64,000 bases of DNA from an uncultured Bacteroidales bacterium (GTDB lineage: Bacteria; Bacteroidota; Bacteroidia; Bacteroidales; Bacteroidaceae), in the NCBI GenBank assembly GCA_902768125.1, contig CACXKA010000001.1, positions 186,001 through 250,000 on the forward strand, in the 5' to 3' direction. A model generated the notes under the pieces. That model worked only from the letters and a program-made list of their open reading frames with translations. It did not search any database and was not told where the DNA came from. The number at the start of each line of letters is the position of its first letter. The stretch's first letter is position 1. Below, piece by piece: positions 8,579 through 17,223 of the stretch. A program made the position numbers and the translations under genes.

Positions 8579-9793
8579 ATGTACGATATAAACAAAGTGC
8601 GCGAGGACTTCCCCATTCTTACCCGAGAAGTGTATGGAAAGCCCTTGGTGTATTTAGACAATGGAGCCACGACCCAGAAGCCTCGTCAAGTAGTGGAGGC
8701 GATGGTGGACGAGTATTACAATGTGAATGCCAACGTCCACCGTGGGGTGCATTTTCTCTCTCAACAGGCAACCGACCTACATGAGGCAAGTCGTGAAGTG
8801 GTGAGGGCATTCATCAATGCCCACAACACGAGTGAGATTATTTTCACTCGTGGCACCACAGAGAGCATCAATCTGCTCGCCTTTTCGTTGGGCGAAGCGA
8901 TGGTGAAGGAGGGAGATGAAGTGGTGGTGAGTGCGATGGAACACCATTCCAACATCGTACCTTGGCAGATGATGTGTGAACGAAAAGGGGCTTTGTTGCG
9001 GGTGATACCGATGACTGACAAAGGGGAGTTGCAGTTGGACACCCTTGAAGGACTACTCACCGAGCAGACACGTATCGTATGCTGCACACATGTGAGTAAC
9101 GTATTGGGCACAGTGAATCCTGTCAAGGAAGTGGTGAGGATGGCACATGAGAAAGGTATTCCCGTGCTTGTGGATGGTGCTCAGTCTGTGCCTCATATGC
9201 AAGTGGACGTACAAGACTTGGATTGCGACTTCTTCGCCTTTTCAGGACACAAAGTCTATGGTCCTACCGGAGTCGGCGTGCTCTATGGCAAAGAAGCGTG
9301 GTTGGAGAAACTTCCACCCTATCAAGGAGGTGGAGAGATGATTAAGAATGTGACCTTCGAGAAAACCACCTACAACGAGCTGCCCTACAAGTTTGAGGCA
9401 GGCACCCCCGATTATGTTGCCACCCACGCATTGGCAACCGCTCTTGACTATGTAAGCGGCTTGGGGATGGCAAACATCGAGGCACATGAGCAGGAACTGA
9501 CACGTTATGCTTTGGAGCAACTGCAACAGATTAAAGGCATGAGAATACTTGGTGCGGCGAAAGAACGGGATGCAGTCATCAGCTTCCTGGTAGGCGACAT
9601 CCATCATCTGGATATGGGCACCCTACTCGATCGTCTGGGTATTGCCGTGCGTACCGGTCATCATTGTGCAGAACCATTGATGAGGCGGTTAGGCATCGAA
9701 GGCACCGTTCGGGCATCTTTTGCCCTCTACAACACCAAAGAGGAAGTAGATGCGCTCGTGGCAGGAATCGAAAGAATCAGAAAGATGTTCTGA
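8579..9793 (+). CDS. sufS: SufS, cysteine desulfurase
   Basis: PLP enzyme that takes sulfur from cysteine and supplies it to SufBCD. The start MYDINKVREDFP matches the family; upstream in-frame codons translate the promoter and array. PLP-Lys is in FSGHKVYGPTG (about residues 221-231) and the persulfide Cys is in VRTGHHCAEPLM. Length 404 residues is normal. It is separated from sufBCD by ribF, DUF3109, the signalling pair and hisS, which is an unusual arrangement because the four suf genes are commonly contiguous in Bacteroidetes. Confidence 0.95.
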   Translation: MYDINKVREDFPILTREVYGKPLVYLDNGATTQKPRQVVEAMVDEYYNVNANVHRGVHFLSQQATDLHEASREVVRAFINAHNTSEIIFTRGTTESINLLAFSLGEAMVKEGDEVVVSAMEHHSNIVPWQMMCERKGALLRVIPMTDKGELQLDTLEGLLTEQTRIVCCTHVSNVLGTVNPVKEVVRMAHEKGIPVLVDGAQSVPHMQVDVQDLDCDFFAFSGHKVYGPTGVGVLYGKEAWLEKLPPYQGGGEMIKNVTFEKTTYNELPYKFEAGTPDYVATHALATALDYVSGLGMANIEAHEQELTRYALEQLQQIKGMRILGAAKERDAVISFLVGDIHHLDMGTLLDRLGIAVRTGHHCAEPLMRRLGIEGTVRASFALYNTKEEVDALVAGIERIRKMF

Positions 9794-9818
9794 TGCATCT
9801 TTGCAAATAAACACCCTT

Positions 9819-10742
9819 ATGAATTTAGAAACAGAAGTGAGGTGCGGCTACACAGTGCCAAAGGAGATGAAACAAGTGTGGGCTTTACAATTGGAGCTGG
9901 CACAGGTGCTGTTGGACGTGTGTAAGCGGAATGACCTGAAAATCTGGATGGAATGCGGCACGCTCTTGGGGGCTGTGCGCCATCAGGGATTCATTCCTTG
10001 GGATGATGACATCGATTTTGTGATGCTGCGCAAAGATTATGACAAGCTGGTGGAAATTGCAGATCAGGAGTTCCAGCATCCATACTTCTTGCAGACCACC
10101 TATTCAGACAAACGAAACTACTGCGGACACGGCATCTTGCGCCATGTGGAATCAACCGCATTGTGTCCCTACGAACTGGACAGGGAGTACTGCCGAGGTA
10201 TCGATATCGATATTTTTGTTCTGGATGGCTACATCGAGAATCCCGTTTTACGCTTCTTCCATCGTACAGCCACTATGATTGTGAAGAAAACTATCCGTGG
10301 TGAATTGGCTGACCTCAACGAGAAGACGAGCTTCGGGAAACGCATCATTGCAGTGTTGTCAAAAGGACTTTATCATTTCGTCGATTACCGCAAGGGGTTT
10401 GCCCTCTACGAAAAACTGTTCCGTATGGTGGATGCCGACAAGACCAAACGGGTGTCGGTGCTTTCTTACAAGTACAGCACACACCACTTCATCCGCAAAC
10501 GGAGTTCTTATGACGAACAAGTGTGGATTCCATTCGAAGACACGAAATTCCCTGCTCCCACCGATACGCATGATGCCCTCGTCTGCTACTTTGGCGAGGA
10601 TTATATGACTCCCAAGCATTTGCCGACTGACCACGGGCAGCGTTATCTCGACACCACCCGTCCTTACGGAGAGGTTGTGGAGGAGTTGAAACAGCACCCC
10701 GAACGCTTTGCCGAAAGGGTGAAATTGCTTTACACGGATTAA
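9819..10742 (+). CDS. LicD family phosphotransferase
   Basis: LicD proteins transfer phosphocholine or similar phospho-groups onto surface glycans. The 307-residue protein has the diagnostic WMECGTLLGAVRHQGF followed by WDDDIDFVM near residues 46-72, with the acidic cluster expected to bind metal. The start MNLETEV is chosen because the upstream in-frame extension overlaps sufS. An imperfect -7 box (CATCTTTG, 9796-9803) lies just before it. It heads a block of surface-glycan genes. Whether choline is the substrate cannot be told from sequence: I see no choline kinase or cytidylyltransferase gene in the window. Confidence 0.85.
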   Translation: MNLETEVRCGYTVPKEMKQVWALQLELAQVLLDVCKRNDLKIWMECGTLLGAVRHQGFIPWDDDIDFVMLRKDYDKLVEIADQEFQHPYFLQTTYSDKRNYCGHGILRHVESTALCPYELDREYCRGIDIDIFVLDGYIENPVLRFFHRTATMIVKKTIRGELADLNEKTSFGKRIIAVLSKGLYHFVDYRKGFALYEKLFRMVDADKTKRVSVLSYKYSTHHFIRKRSSYDEQVWIPFEDTKFPAPTDTHDALVCYFGEDYMTPKHLPTDHGQRYLDTTRPYGEVVEELKQHPERFAERVKLLYTD

Positions 10743-10761
10743 TCTAATTGTACACAAAGAG

Positions 10762-12189
10762 GTGCGTCGTTATAGCCGATATATATGGATTCTATTGGTA
10801 GTGGCTGTGTGCTGTTGGTGCGCAAGCCGTTGGAGCGTCTGGTTTGACAATCCCGAAGAGGTTGCCTATGAGCCCTCGGAAACCCCAACCAGAGTTCTAC
10901 TAACCTTTGGCGATGAAAACGGAGAGACCAGCCGCAACATCAGTTGGACTTGTGGCAAAGAGGTCCTACCCTCAGAAGTGGAACTCATGGACATCACCTC
11001 AAACCTCAACCTTCAGCTCGGCGAAGCCAAACCTTCAACCTCAAACCTCCAACCTCAAACCCTTCCCGCCATTGGCGAGGTATTTGAATCACGTAGCGGT
11101 AAGGCAACTTACTATGTGGCCCGGTTGAGAGACCTGAAAGCTGGACACACCTATCAATATCGGGTATGCACAGGAGGGAAGAAGTCCGACTGGTATGAGT
11201 TTCAGTTGCCTCAACCCCAAGAACGAGAGACCTCGTTCCTCTATATGGGTGACATTCAAGACTCCATCGGTGGCATTGCCAACCAACTGCTGAAAGCGGC
11301 TTTCAAGCAGAACCCCGATGCAGCGTTTCTTGTTTGTGGCGGTGACCTGACCGAACGCCCCACCGATGCCTATTGGGGAGAGACTTTCGAGAGTCTGGAC
11401 TCCATCGGACAAACGCATCCCGTACTGACCATCACTGGCAATCATGACTATCTAAAGGGCATCATCTGTCAATTGGAACGTCGGTTCTCCCTCATTCACT
11501 CCTACTTCCTCGATTCGATGGTGGGTGAGAACCAAGTATTTACCGTACGATATAAAGACGTACAGCTTTTCTGTCTGGACAGCAACCGCGAGTTCTTCTA
11601 CCTATGGACACAGCGTCAATGGTTGGAGGAGCAACTGGCAAAGAGTACGGCAACATGGAAGATTGTGGTGCTACATCATCCGCTATACTCCATTCGTGGA
11701 AACATGAACAACTTGATTCAACGATGGATGTTCGATGACCTCATCCGTGAACAGGGTGTGGATATCGTGCTGCAAGGTCACGAACACGCCTATGCTCGCA
11801 TGACCAACACTCAAACCTCAACCTTCAGCTCGGCGAAGCCAAACCTCAAACCTCAAACCTCCAACCCCATCTACACCGTCAGCCACTGTTCTCCCAAGAG
11901 TTACCGCATTGAGTTTGACGAGCGGTTTGACAAATTTGGCACGGGTAGCCGATACTACCAGAAAGTGCACACAAAGGGCGACACGCTTTTCCTTACAGCA
12001 TGGGATGCCAACGAAGGAACTCTCTATGACTCACTCTATATCATCAACAGCGAGGGAACGAAAATGCTAAAAGATTGCGGCAGGGACATTCCTGAGAAGA
12101 TTGAATTCACTCCCAACCCCGACAACAAGAAAGACGTTGCCTTTGCGGAACGCATTCAAGAATACAAGCAAAGAAAGCATATCAAATAA
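10762..12189 (+). CDS. Membrane-anchored metallophosphoesterase with two heptad-array inserts
   Basis: A 475-residue calcineurin-like or purple-acid-phosphatase-like enzyme. An N-terminal hydrophobic segment (about residues 8-24) suggests a membrane anchor or signal peptide, followed by a fibronectin-like domain and the metallophosphatase domain. Metal-binding motifs are GDIQD, GGDLTE, GNHDY, LHHPLYS and GHEHAYAR. The start is GTG. Two low-complexity segments (residues ~78-100 and ~350-368) are encoded by heptad arrays that share an identical 36-nt stretch read in different frames. Both fall between conserved blocks and do not break the ORF. It lies between the LicD and LtaS-like genes, so a role in surface phospho-glycan turnover is plausible but unproven. 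Confidence 0.8.
   Translation: MRRYSRYIWILLVVAVCCWCASRWSVWFDNPEEVAYEPSETPTRVLLTFGDENGETSRNISWTCGKEVLPSEVELMDITSNLNLQLGEAKPSTSNLQPQTLPAIGEVFESRSGKATYYVARLRDLKAGHTYQYRVCTGGKKSDWYEFQLPQPQERETSFLYMGDIQDSIGGIANQLLKAAFKQNPDAAFLVCGGDLTERPTDAYWGETFESLDSIGQTHPVLTITGNHDYLKGIICQLERRFSLIHSYFLDSMVGENQVFTVRYKDVQLFCLDSNREFFYLWTQRQWLEEQLAKSTATWKIVVLHHPLYSIRGNMNNLIQRWMFDDLIREQGVDIVLQGHEHAYARMTNTQTSTFSSAKPNLKPQTSNPIYTVSHCSPKSYRIEFDERFDKFGTGSRYYQKVHTKGDTLFLTAWDANEGTLYDSLYIINSEGTKMLKDCGRDIPEKIEFTPNPDNKKDVAFAERIQEYKQRKHIK
10999..11061 (+). repeat. Compound heptad array 1 in the metallophosphatase gene (9 units)
   Basis: Nine 7-bp steps, mostly TCAAACC or TCCAACC, with two diverged units (TCAGCTC and GGCGAAG) in the middle. 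Bases 10999-11034 are identical to 11811-11846. Coding sense, in frame overall. Confidence 0.85.
11811..11866 (+). repeat. Compound heptad array 2 in the metallophosphatase gene (8 units)
   Basis: Eight 7-bp steps with the same diverged centre as array 1. The 812-bp offset between copies is not a multiple of 3, so the shared 36 nt is translated in a different frame and gives a different peptide. Confidence 0.85.
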
Positions 12190-12200
12190 TCACTGAAAGA

Positions 12201-14201
12201 ATGAGAAGGAAACACTTAAAGAAATCATTTTTCTCCAGCCCCATTGCCTTCATCTACAACTTGGCATTGGTATATATCACCTATGGCTTGTGCCGTTTGG
12301 CTTACCTTTTTGAGAACTGGTCAGTCATTTCGGAAGGATTCGACTCGCTCTCGTTCTGGGAGGCTTTCAAGGGATGCTGGATGTTCGACACCTCCGCCAT
12401 TCTCTACACGAATGTACTGTATGCTATCCTGATGCTGATTCCCCTGCATTGGAAAGAAAAGAACTGGTGGCAGACGATGGCGGAATGGATATACCTCATC
12501 GTCAATTCCCTGTGTATCATCGCCAATCTGGCAGATGCCGTGTATTTCCAATATACAGGTCGCCGCACCAATTGGTCAGTGTTCAAGGAGTTCAGCAATG
12601 AAGGCAATATCGGCAATGTGATTGGCGTGGAATTGCTCAACCACTGGTATCTTTTGTTGGTGGGCATCGTACTCATTGTCGGACTTGCGCTGCTCTATGC
12701 CCAGCCGAAAGGAAAATTCCGTTTGCGGTTATTGAAGGACTACCTTCTCTACTATGTCATCCACCTCATCTGCTTCGGACTTTACATCCCCATCACCGTT
12801 GCGGGTATGCGTGGAGGCGCCACCACCGCTGTGCGTCCTATCACGTTGAGCAATGCCAACCAGTATGTGAATCGTTCCCCCGAAGTGGCACTGATTCTCA
12901 ACACGCCTTTCTCCATGATACGTTCCATCAACAAAGACGTGTTTGTTGATCCTAAGTACTACGAACGAGAGGAACTGGATCAGATTTATCAGCCCATCTA
13001 CACTCCAGCTGACAGCATCGTGATGAAGAAAAAGAATGTGGTGGTACTGATTATGGAAAGCTATGGTAGAGAGTACATCGGTGGCTACAATCCCATCCCT
13101 TTCAATGCTCAACCCTCAACCGTCAATTACAAGACTTACACACCATTCACGGATTCCCTCGTCCAGCGTTCCCTTACCTTCGACTACACCTTTGCCAATG
13201 GTCGCAAGAGCATTGACGGCATGCCCTCCATCCTCTCTAGCATTCCACGTTTCATCGAGCCTTTCTTCCTCACGCCAGCATCCCTGAACACCGTGAGCGG
13301 ATTGGCAGGAGAACTTGGAAAGGCGGGCTACTATTCAGCCTTCTTCCACGGAGCAGAAAATGGTTCGATGGGCTTTGAGGCATTTGCTAAAGCCACGGGA
13401 TACAAAGCTTATTTCGGTCGCACGGAATATGAGCAAGACAAACGCTTCAACGGTGACAAGGATTTCGACGGTATGTGGGCGATTTGGGACGAGGAGTTCC
13501 TGCAGTTCTATGCTTTGCAGATGAGCCAGATGGAGGAGCCTTTCATCACCTCAGTCTTCACTGCTAGTTCTCACCATCCTTATGCAGTGCCTGAACGATA
13601 CAAGGACATCTACAAGGACGAGCCAGATGACCCCAATGTGCTGTGTAAATGCATCCGCTATGTGGATAATGCCCTCCGGCTCTTCTTCGAAACGGCTGAG
13701 CAGCAACCTTGGTACAAGAACACTATCTTCGTGCTCACTGCCGACCACACCAACCTGACAGCACGTCCCGAATATCAGACCGACCTTGGCGTGTTTGGAG
13801 TGCCCATCATCATCTTCGACCCTTCAGGCGAGATTAAACCTGAACGCCGCCACTGCATCGCACAGCAGATTGACATTATGCCAACGGTGCTCAACCACCT
13901 CGGTTACAAGAACCCCTACGTGGCATTCGGCAACGACTTGCTCAACACCCCCGACAGCCTCACATGGGCAGTCAACAACACCGAGGGCATCTACCAATAT
14001 GTGAAGGGTGACTATGTGTTGCAATTTACCGACGACGGCCACACCAAAGCCCTCTACAACTACAAGAAAGACTGGTTCCTCAAGCAAAACCTGTTGGGTA
14101 AAGGAGAAAAGACCGAACAACAAATGGAGCGTGAACTGAAAGCCATCATCCAGTCGTATATGGAACGAATGGTGGAAGACAGATTGGTGTATGGGAAATA
14201 G
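12201..14201 (+). CDS. LtaS-like sulfatase-fold phosphotransferase (LTA synthase family)
   Basis: A 666-residue inner-membrane enzyme with about five N-terminal transmembrane helices (to about residue 205) and a C-terminal extracytoplasmic sulfatase-fold domain. Motifs include VVLIMESYGREYI (metal site), ANGRKSIDGMPSI (position of the nucleophile, here Ser where Thr is typical) and TADHTNLT. Family members transfer phosphoglycerol or phosphoethanolamine from lipids onto glycans. A heptad array (13102-13129) adds a loop between the first metal motif and the YTPFTDSL block. It starts 11 nt after the metallophosphatase and precedes two acyltransferases by 16 nt. Substrate unknown; the gene could also be named a phosphoglycerol transferase. 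Confidence 0.82.
   Translation: MRRKHLKKSFFSSPIAFIYNLALVYITYGLCRLAYLFENWSVISEGFDSLSFWEAFKGCWMFDTSAILYTNVLYAILMLIPLHWKEKNWWQTMAEWIYLIVNSLCIIANLADAVYFQYTGRRTNWSVFKEFSNEGNIGNVIGVELLNHWYLLLVGIVLIVGLALLYAQPKGKFRLRLLKDYLLYYVIHLICFGLYIPITVAGMRGGATTAVRPITLSNANQYVNRSPEVALILNTPFSMIRSINKDVFVDPKYYEREELDQIYQPIYTPADSIVMKKKNVVVLIMESYGREYIGGYNPIPFNAQPSTVNYKTYTPFTDSLVQRSLTFDYTFANGRKSIDGMPSILSSIPRFIEPFFLTPASLNTVSGLAGELGKAGYYSAFFHGAENGSMGFEAFAKATGYKAYFGRTEYEQDKRFNGDKDFDGMWAIWDEEFLQFYALQMSQMEEPFITSVFTASSHHPYAVPERYKDIYKDEPDDPNVLCKCIRYVDNALRLFFETAEQQPWYKNTIFVLTADHTNLTARPEYQTDLGVFGVPIIIFDPSGEIKPERRHCIAQQIDIMPTVLNHLGYKNPYVAFGNDLLNTPDSLTWAVNNTEGIYQYVKGDYVLQFTDDGHTKALYNYKKDWFLKQNLLGKGEKTEQQMERELKAIIQSYMERMVEDRLVYGK
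13102..13129 (+). repeat. Heptad array inside the LtaS-like gene (4 units)
   Basis: Units TCAATGC, TCAACCC, TCAACCG, TCAATTA in tandem, coding sense, within the linker before the conserved YTPF segment. Confidence 0.75.
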
Positions 14202-14217
14202 TTGATAGTTTAGAGAT

Positions 14218-15243
14218 ATGAAACAGCGTAATCATGCTTTTGACCTCCTGTGCGGACTCTGCATCCTCCGCATGATCCTACTGCACGTGATGGGCATGTG
14301 TGGCTATAGGGGCGAGTTCTGGTTCACAAAGGTGATGGCGTGGTCGTTCTTCTTCATGTCCTTCTTCTTCTTCAAGGCGGGTTACTTCAACAAAGGCATC
14401 TCCACCCCCACGTGGCCCTACCTGAAAGACCGTGTCAAGCGGTTGCTGGTACCTTATGTCACTTGGGGCATCATTGGCAGCATTATTTTCTTCGGATTTC
14501 TGCTGATATTCCCCGACAACTTCCAGAAATACTACAAGATTCTGCGTTGGTCACACCTGTGGGAAGACAGCCACGTATGGGGCAATCCTCCCTTGTGGTT
14601 CCTCTTCTCCTTCTTCATGTCGTATGTGCTGGTGCATTTCCTCAATAAAGTGAAATACCTGCGCTGGGTGGCTGTTGTTTTCCCTTTCATCAGTTATTAC
14701 TTGTGGACACAGCACAATCCCTTGTGGATGAGCCTCGACAACGTGTTTGCAGGTGTGTTCTTCTTCTATCTGGGCAGGGGATGGCGCTGGTTGCAGACTC
14801 GTGTGCCAAAAGGCTGGCTTATCTTCCTGAGCCTGTTGCTCATAGCCGAGTTCGTCGTAGGCAACCGCTTATGGCATGGGGAATATGACATGAGTCTCAA
14901 CAAATTCGTACAAAACCCTTGGGGAGCAGGCATCAATACCCTCTGTGCTTTGGTGGGCATTTCAGGACTGCTGTTGGCTTTACCACTGAAACGAGTGCCC
15001 GTTATAGGTTTCATCGGAGAACATTCGATGGTCTATTTTGTGGCGCACTACCCTCTTCTCTTCCTCTATGCCTTCACCCATCTGGTGTTCCATCATTCCG
15101 TCGCCCACCATTGGGAAGACGTCATTCTCATGATGCTCTTTGTGCTTATCACCTGTGCTTGGCTCACCCCTTATGTGGAGAAAGTTCCGTGGTTGTCAGG
15201 TCGATATCAAAAAAAACTTTCAACTCCCAACTCTAAACTCTAA
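14218..15243 (+). CDS. Acyltransferase-3 family membrane protein (copy 1 of a tandem pair)
   Basis: A 341-residue polytopic membrane protein of the acyltransferase-3 (OatA/NodX-type) family, which O-acetylates or O-acylates glycans. It has about ten hydrophobic segments, the N-terminal catalytic-type His in MILLHVMG (about residue 23) and an R in the KDRVKRLLVPY block. It is closely similar along its length to the next gene, so the two are a tandem duplication. The conserved part ends at VEKVPWLSGR; the remaining tail (KLSTPNSKL) is array-encoded. Confidence 0.85.
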   Translation: MKQRNHAFDLLCGLCILRMILLHVMGMCGYRGEFWFTKVMAWSFFFMSFFFFKAGYFNKGISTPTWPYLKDRVKRLLVPYVTWGIIGSIIFFGFLLIFPDNFQKYYKILRWSHLWEDSHVWGNPPLWFLFSFFMSYVLVHFLNKVKYLRWVAVVFPFISYYLWTQHNPLWMSLDNVFAGVFFFYLGRGWRWLQTRVPKGWLIFLSLLLIAEFVVGNRLWHGEYDMSLNKFVQNPWGAGINTLCALVGISGLLLALPLKRVPVIGFIGEHSMVYFVAHYPLLFLYAFTHLVFHHSVAHHWEDVILMMLFVLITCAWLTPYVEKVPWLSGRYQKKLSTPNSKL

Positions 15244-15245
15244 AC
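15218..15245 (+). repeat. Heptad array at the junction of the acyltransferase pair (4 units)
   Basis: Units TTTCAAC, TCCCAAC, TCTAAAC, TCTAAAC. The array encodes the C-terminus and stop of copy 1. It is followed by a 7-nt spacer (TTTTCAC) and then the -7 box of copy 2. Confidence 0.8.
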
Positions 15246-15252
15246 TTTTCAC

Positions 15253-15260
15253 TACCTTTG
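15253..15260 (+). promoter_or_regulatory. -7 box for the second acyltransferase (TACCTTTG)
   Basis: Exact TAnnTTTG match ending only 5 nt before the ATG at 15266, so transcription would be expected to begin at or next to the start codon (leaderless mRNA). Confidence 0.65.
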
Positions 15261-15265
15261 CAGCG

Positions 15266-16318
15266 ATGAAGGAACGTAACCATACTTTTGATTTTTTGTG
15301 TGGCATCTGTATCATCCGCATGATACTGCTTCACATCATCACTTTCTGTGGTCACAAAGACGACGACTGGTGGGCAGAGGTGATGGGATGGTCCTTCTTC
15401 TTCATGTGCTTCTTTTTCTTTAAGGCAGGTTACTTCAACAAGACGGTGTCGGGCGACACGGGAGCATACATCAAGGACAAAGCAAAACGGTTGCTCATCC
15501 CTTATGTGGCATGGGGTCTCATCGGCTTTGCAGTTTATGCGTTCTATCTCCCTTTCGAAATCAACCGCTACGGACATCCTATTGAACCGATGGAGTGGAG
15601 TCACCTGTGGAAGACCAGTGCCGTATGGGGCAATGAACCGATGTGGTTCCTCTTCTCCTTCTTCTCCTCCTATGTGCTGGTGCATTTCATCAAGAAAATC
15701 CATATTGTCAAGCCTATCTCCGTATTCCAGACGGTCATCATTCTCATCTGTCCCTTCCTCAGCTATTGGATGTGGAAACTGGAGAATCCGTTGCCAATGA
15801 GCCTGAGCAACGTGTTCATGGGCGTGTTCTTCTTCAACATGGGACGCACTTGGCGATGGCTGATTGAGCGGATGGGACGCCACTTCACCCTCGTGGTATC
15901 CTCCTTGATGATTGTGGCATTTATCGTGTTGAACATCGTGTGGCACGGTGAGTATATCATGCATTCCAACTATTTCAAGGGGAATGAGTTGGCAGCCTTT
16001 GTCAACACCGTCATCATCCTTTTGGGACTTTCTGGTTTCTTGCTGAAATTGCCATTGGGTCGGGTGCCTATCATCAACTACATCGGTCAGCACTCTATGG
16101 TCTATTTCGTGGTGCACTACCCCATCCTCCAGTTCTACCGATTCACCCACATCATATTCGGACATAGCATCTACGGCAAGGGACATTGGGATGACATCAT
16201 CGTCCTCATCTTCTTTGTCTTTGCCATCTCCACTTGGCTGGTACCCTACGTAGAGAAAGTCCCCTGGCTCTCAGGACGCTGGAAAAAACCTCAAACCTCA
16301 AACCTCAAACCTCAATGA
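15266..16318 (+). CDS. Acyltransferase-3 family membrane protein (copy 2 of a tandem pair)
   Basis: A 350-residue polytopic membrane protein, paralogue of the preceding gene (shared blocks: ILLHI, FFFFKAGYFNK, KRLLIPYVAWG, MWFLFSFF, VEKVPWLSGR). The start MKERNHTF matches the start of copy 1; the longer upstream frame runs through the array and promoter. The last residues (PQTSNLKPQ) are encoded by a heptad array at the same relative place as in copy 1, but with a different unit. Its TGA overlaps the ATG of the next gene. Predicted role: O-acylation of a surface glycan. Confidence 0.85.
   Translation: MKERNHTFDFLCGICIIRMILLHIITFCGHKDDDWWAEVMGWSFFFMCFFFFKAGYFNKTVSGDTGAYIKDKAKRLLIPYVAWGLIGFAVYAFYLPFEINRYGHPIEPMEWSHLWKTSAVWGNEPMWFLFSFFSSYVLVHFIKKIHIVKPISVFQTVIILICPFLSYWMWKLENPLPMSLSNVFMGVFFFNMGRTWRWLIERMGRHFTLVVSSLMIVAFIVLNIVWHGEYIMHSNYFKGNELAAFVNTVIILLGLSGFLLKLPLGRVPIINYIGQHSMVYFVVHYPILQFYRFTHIIFGHSIYGKGHWDDIIVLIFFVFAISTWLVPYVEKVPWLSGRWKKPQTSNLKPQ
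16284..16311 (+). repeat. Heptad array before the GT14-like gene (TCAAACC)
   Basis: Unit AAAAACC followed by three exact TCAAACC units, then TCA and the ATG at 16315. It encodes the tail of the acyltransferase and supplies the ATGA overlap between the genes. Confidence 0.85.
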
Positions 16319-17223
16319 GCATCGCCTACCTCATATCAGCTCACACCGATCCTCTTCAGCTCAAGAGGCTCATTGATGCCCTGCACCCAGACGCGCAGTT
16401 CTTCGTGCATGTGGACAAGAAGTCTGATATGAGTGCCTTTGCGTCTATCCTCCAGCGAGAGAACGTACATTTCGTGGAGAATCGCATTGACGTGATTTGG
16501 GGCACCATTCGGCAGGTGGAAGACCAGATGTCGCTCATCAAGGCGGTGCTGGATGATCCAACGGAATTCGACCGCATCTTCTTCCTGTCAGGATTGGACT
16601 ACCCGCTGTGGAGCAACGAGCATATCACCACTTGGCTGGAAGAACATCCCGATCAAGAATTCATCGCAGGCTACTGCATGGACACCGACGAACTTCCTGC
16701 TGACCAACAGCTACTATATCAAGTGCCACGACCTTTCTTCCATCTGAATGGTCTCAGCCGTCGATGGAACGAACGACTCCGCGTCTTGTGCCGCAAGATG
16801 AAGAAATGGACGGGAGTTCGAAAACCCCTCTCCTTCATGGTGGACGGGGAACGCTGGCAGCTCTATAAGGGTGCCGATTGGTGGTGCGTGTCGCAAGGAC
16901 TCCTCGCCCACATCTACAACGTCTATACCCAGAAGTCCGAAGTTCGAGACTACTTCGCCGATTCCTTCGCACCCTCTGAAACATTGCCGCAGACTATTGC
17001 CTTCAACAGTCCTCAATGGGCATCGAAGTGCATCCTCCACAAGGGAGAATACCCAGGGCTCACCCGACTCACGCCACTCCATTGCATCGTCTATGATCCC
17101 GTCATCAAGGTGATGGACGAGAACGACTACGACATGCTCCTGACAAGTGGCAAGATGTTTGCCCGAAAATTCGTTAGTGGAAAAAGTGACCAACTCATTC
17201 AATTACTCCATGGAAGAAACTAA
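16315..17223 (+). CDS. GT14-like (core-2/I-branching type) glycosyltransferase
   Basis: A 302-residue protein resembling bacterial members of the core-2/I-branching beta-N-acetylglucosaminyltransferase family (GT14): AYLISAHTDPLQL at the N-terminus, FFVHVDKKSD near residue 30, and FFLSGLDYPLW near residue 88. No membrane segment is seen, so it probably acts on the cytoplasmic side. The start is the ATG in the ATGA overlap with the preceding acyltransferase; the longer frame would begin inside that gene. The next acyltransferase overlaps its end by 14 nt. Acceptor and donor sugars are unknown. Confidence 0.8.
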   Translation: MSIAYLISAHTDPLQLKRLIDALHPDAQFFVHVDKKSDMSAFASILQRENVHFVENRIDVIWGTIRQVEDQMSLIKAVLDDPTEFDRIFFLSGLDYPLWSNEHITTWLEEHPDQEFIAGYCMDTDELPADQQLLYQVPRPFFHLNGLSRRWNERLRVLCRKMKKWTGVRKPLSFMVDGERWQLYKGADWWCVSQGLLAHIYNVYTQKSEVRDYFADSFAPSETLPQTIAFNSPQWASKCILHKGEYPGLTRLTPLHCIVYDPVIKVMDENDYDMLLTSGKMFARKFVSGKSDQLIQLLHGRN

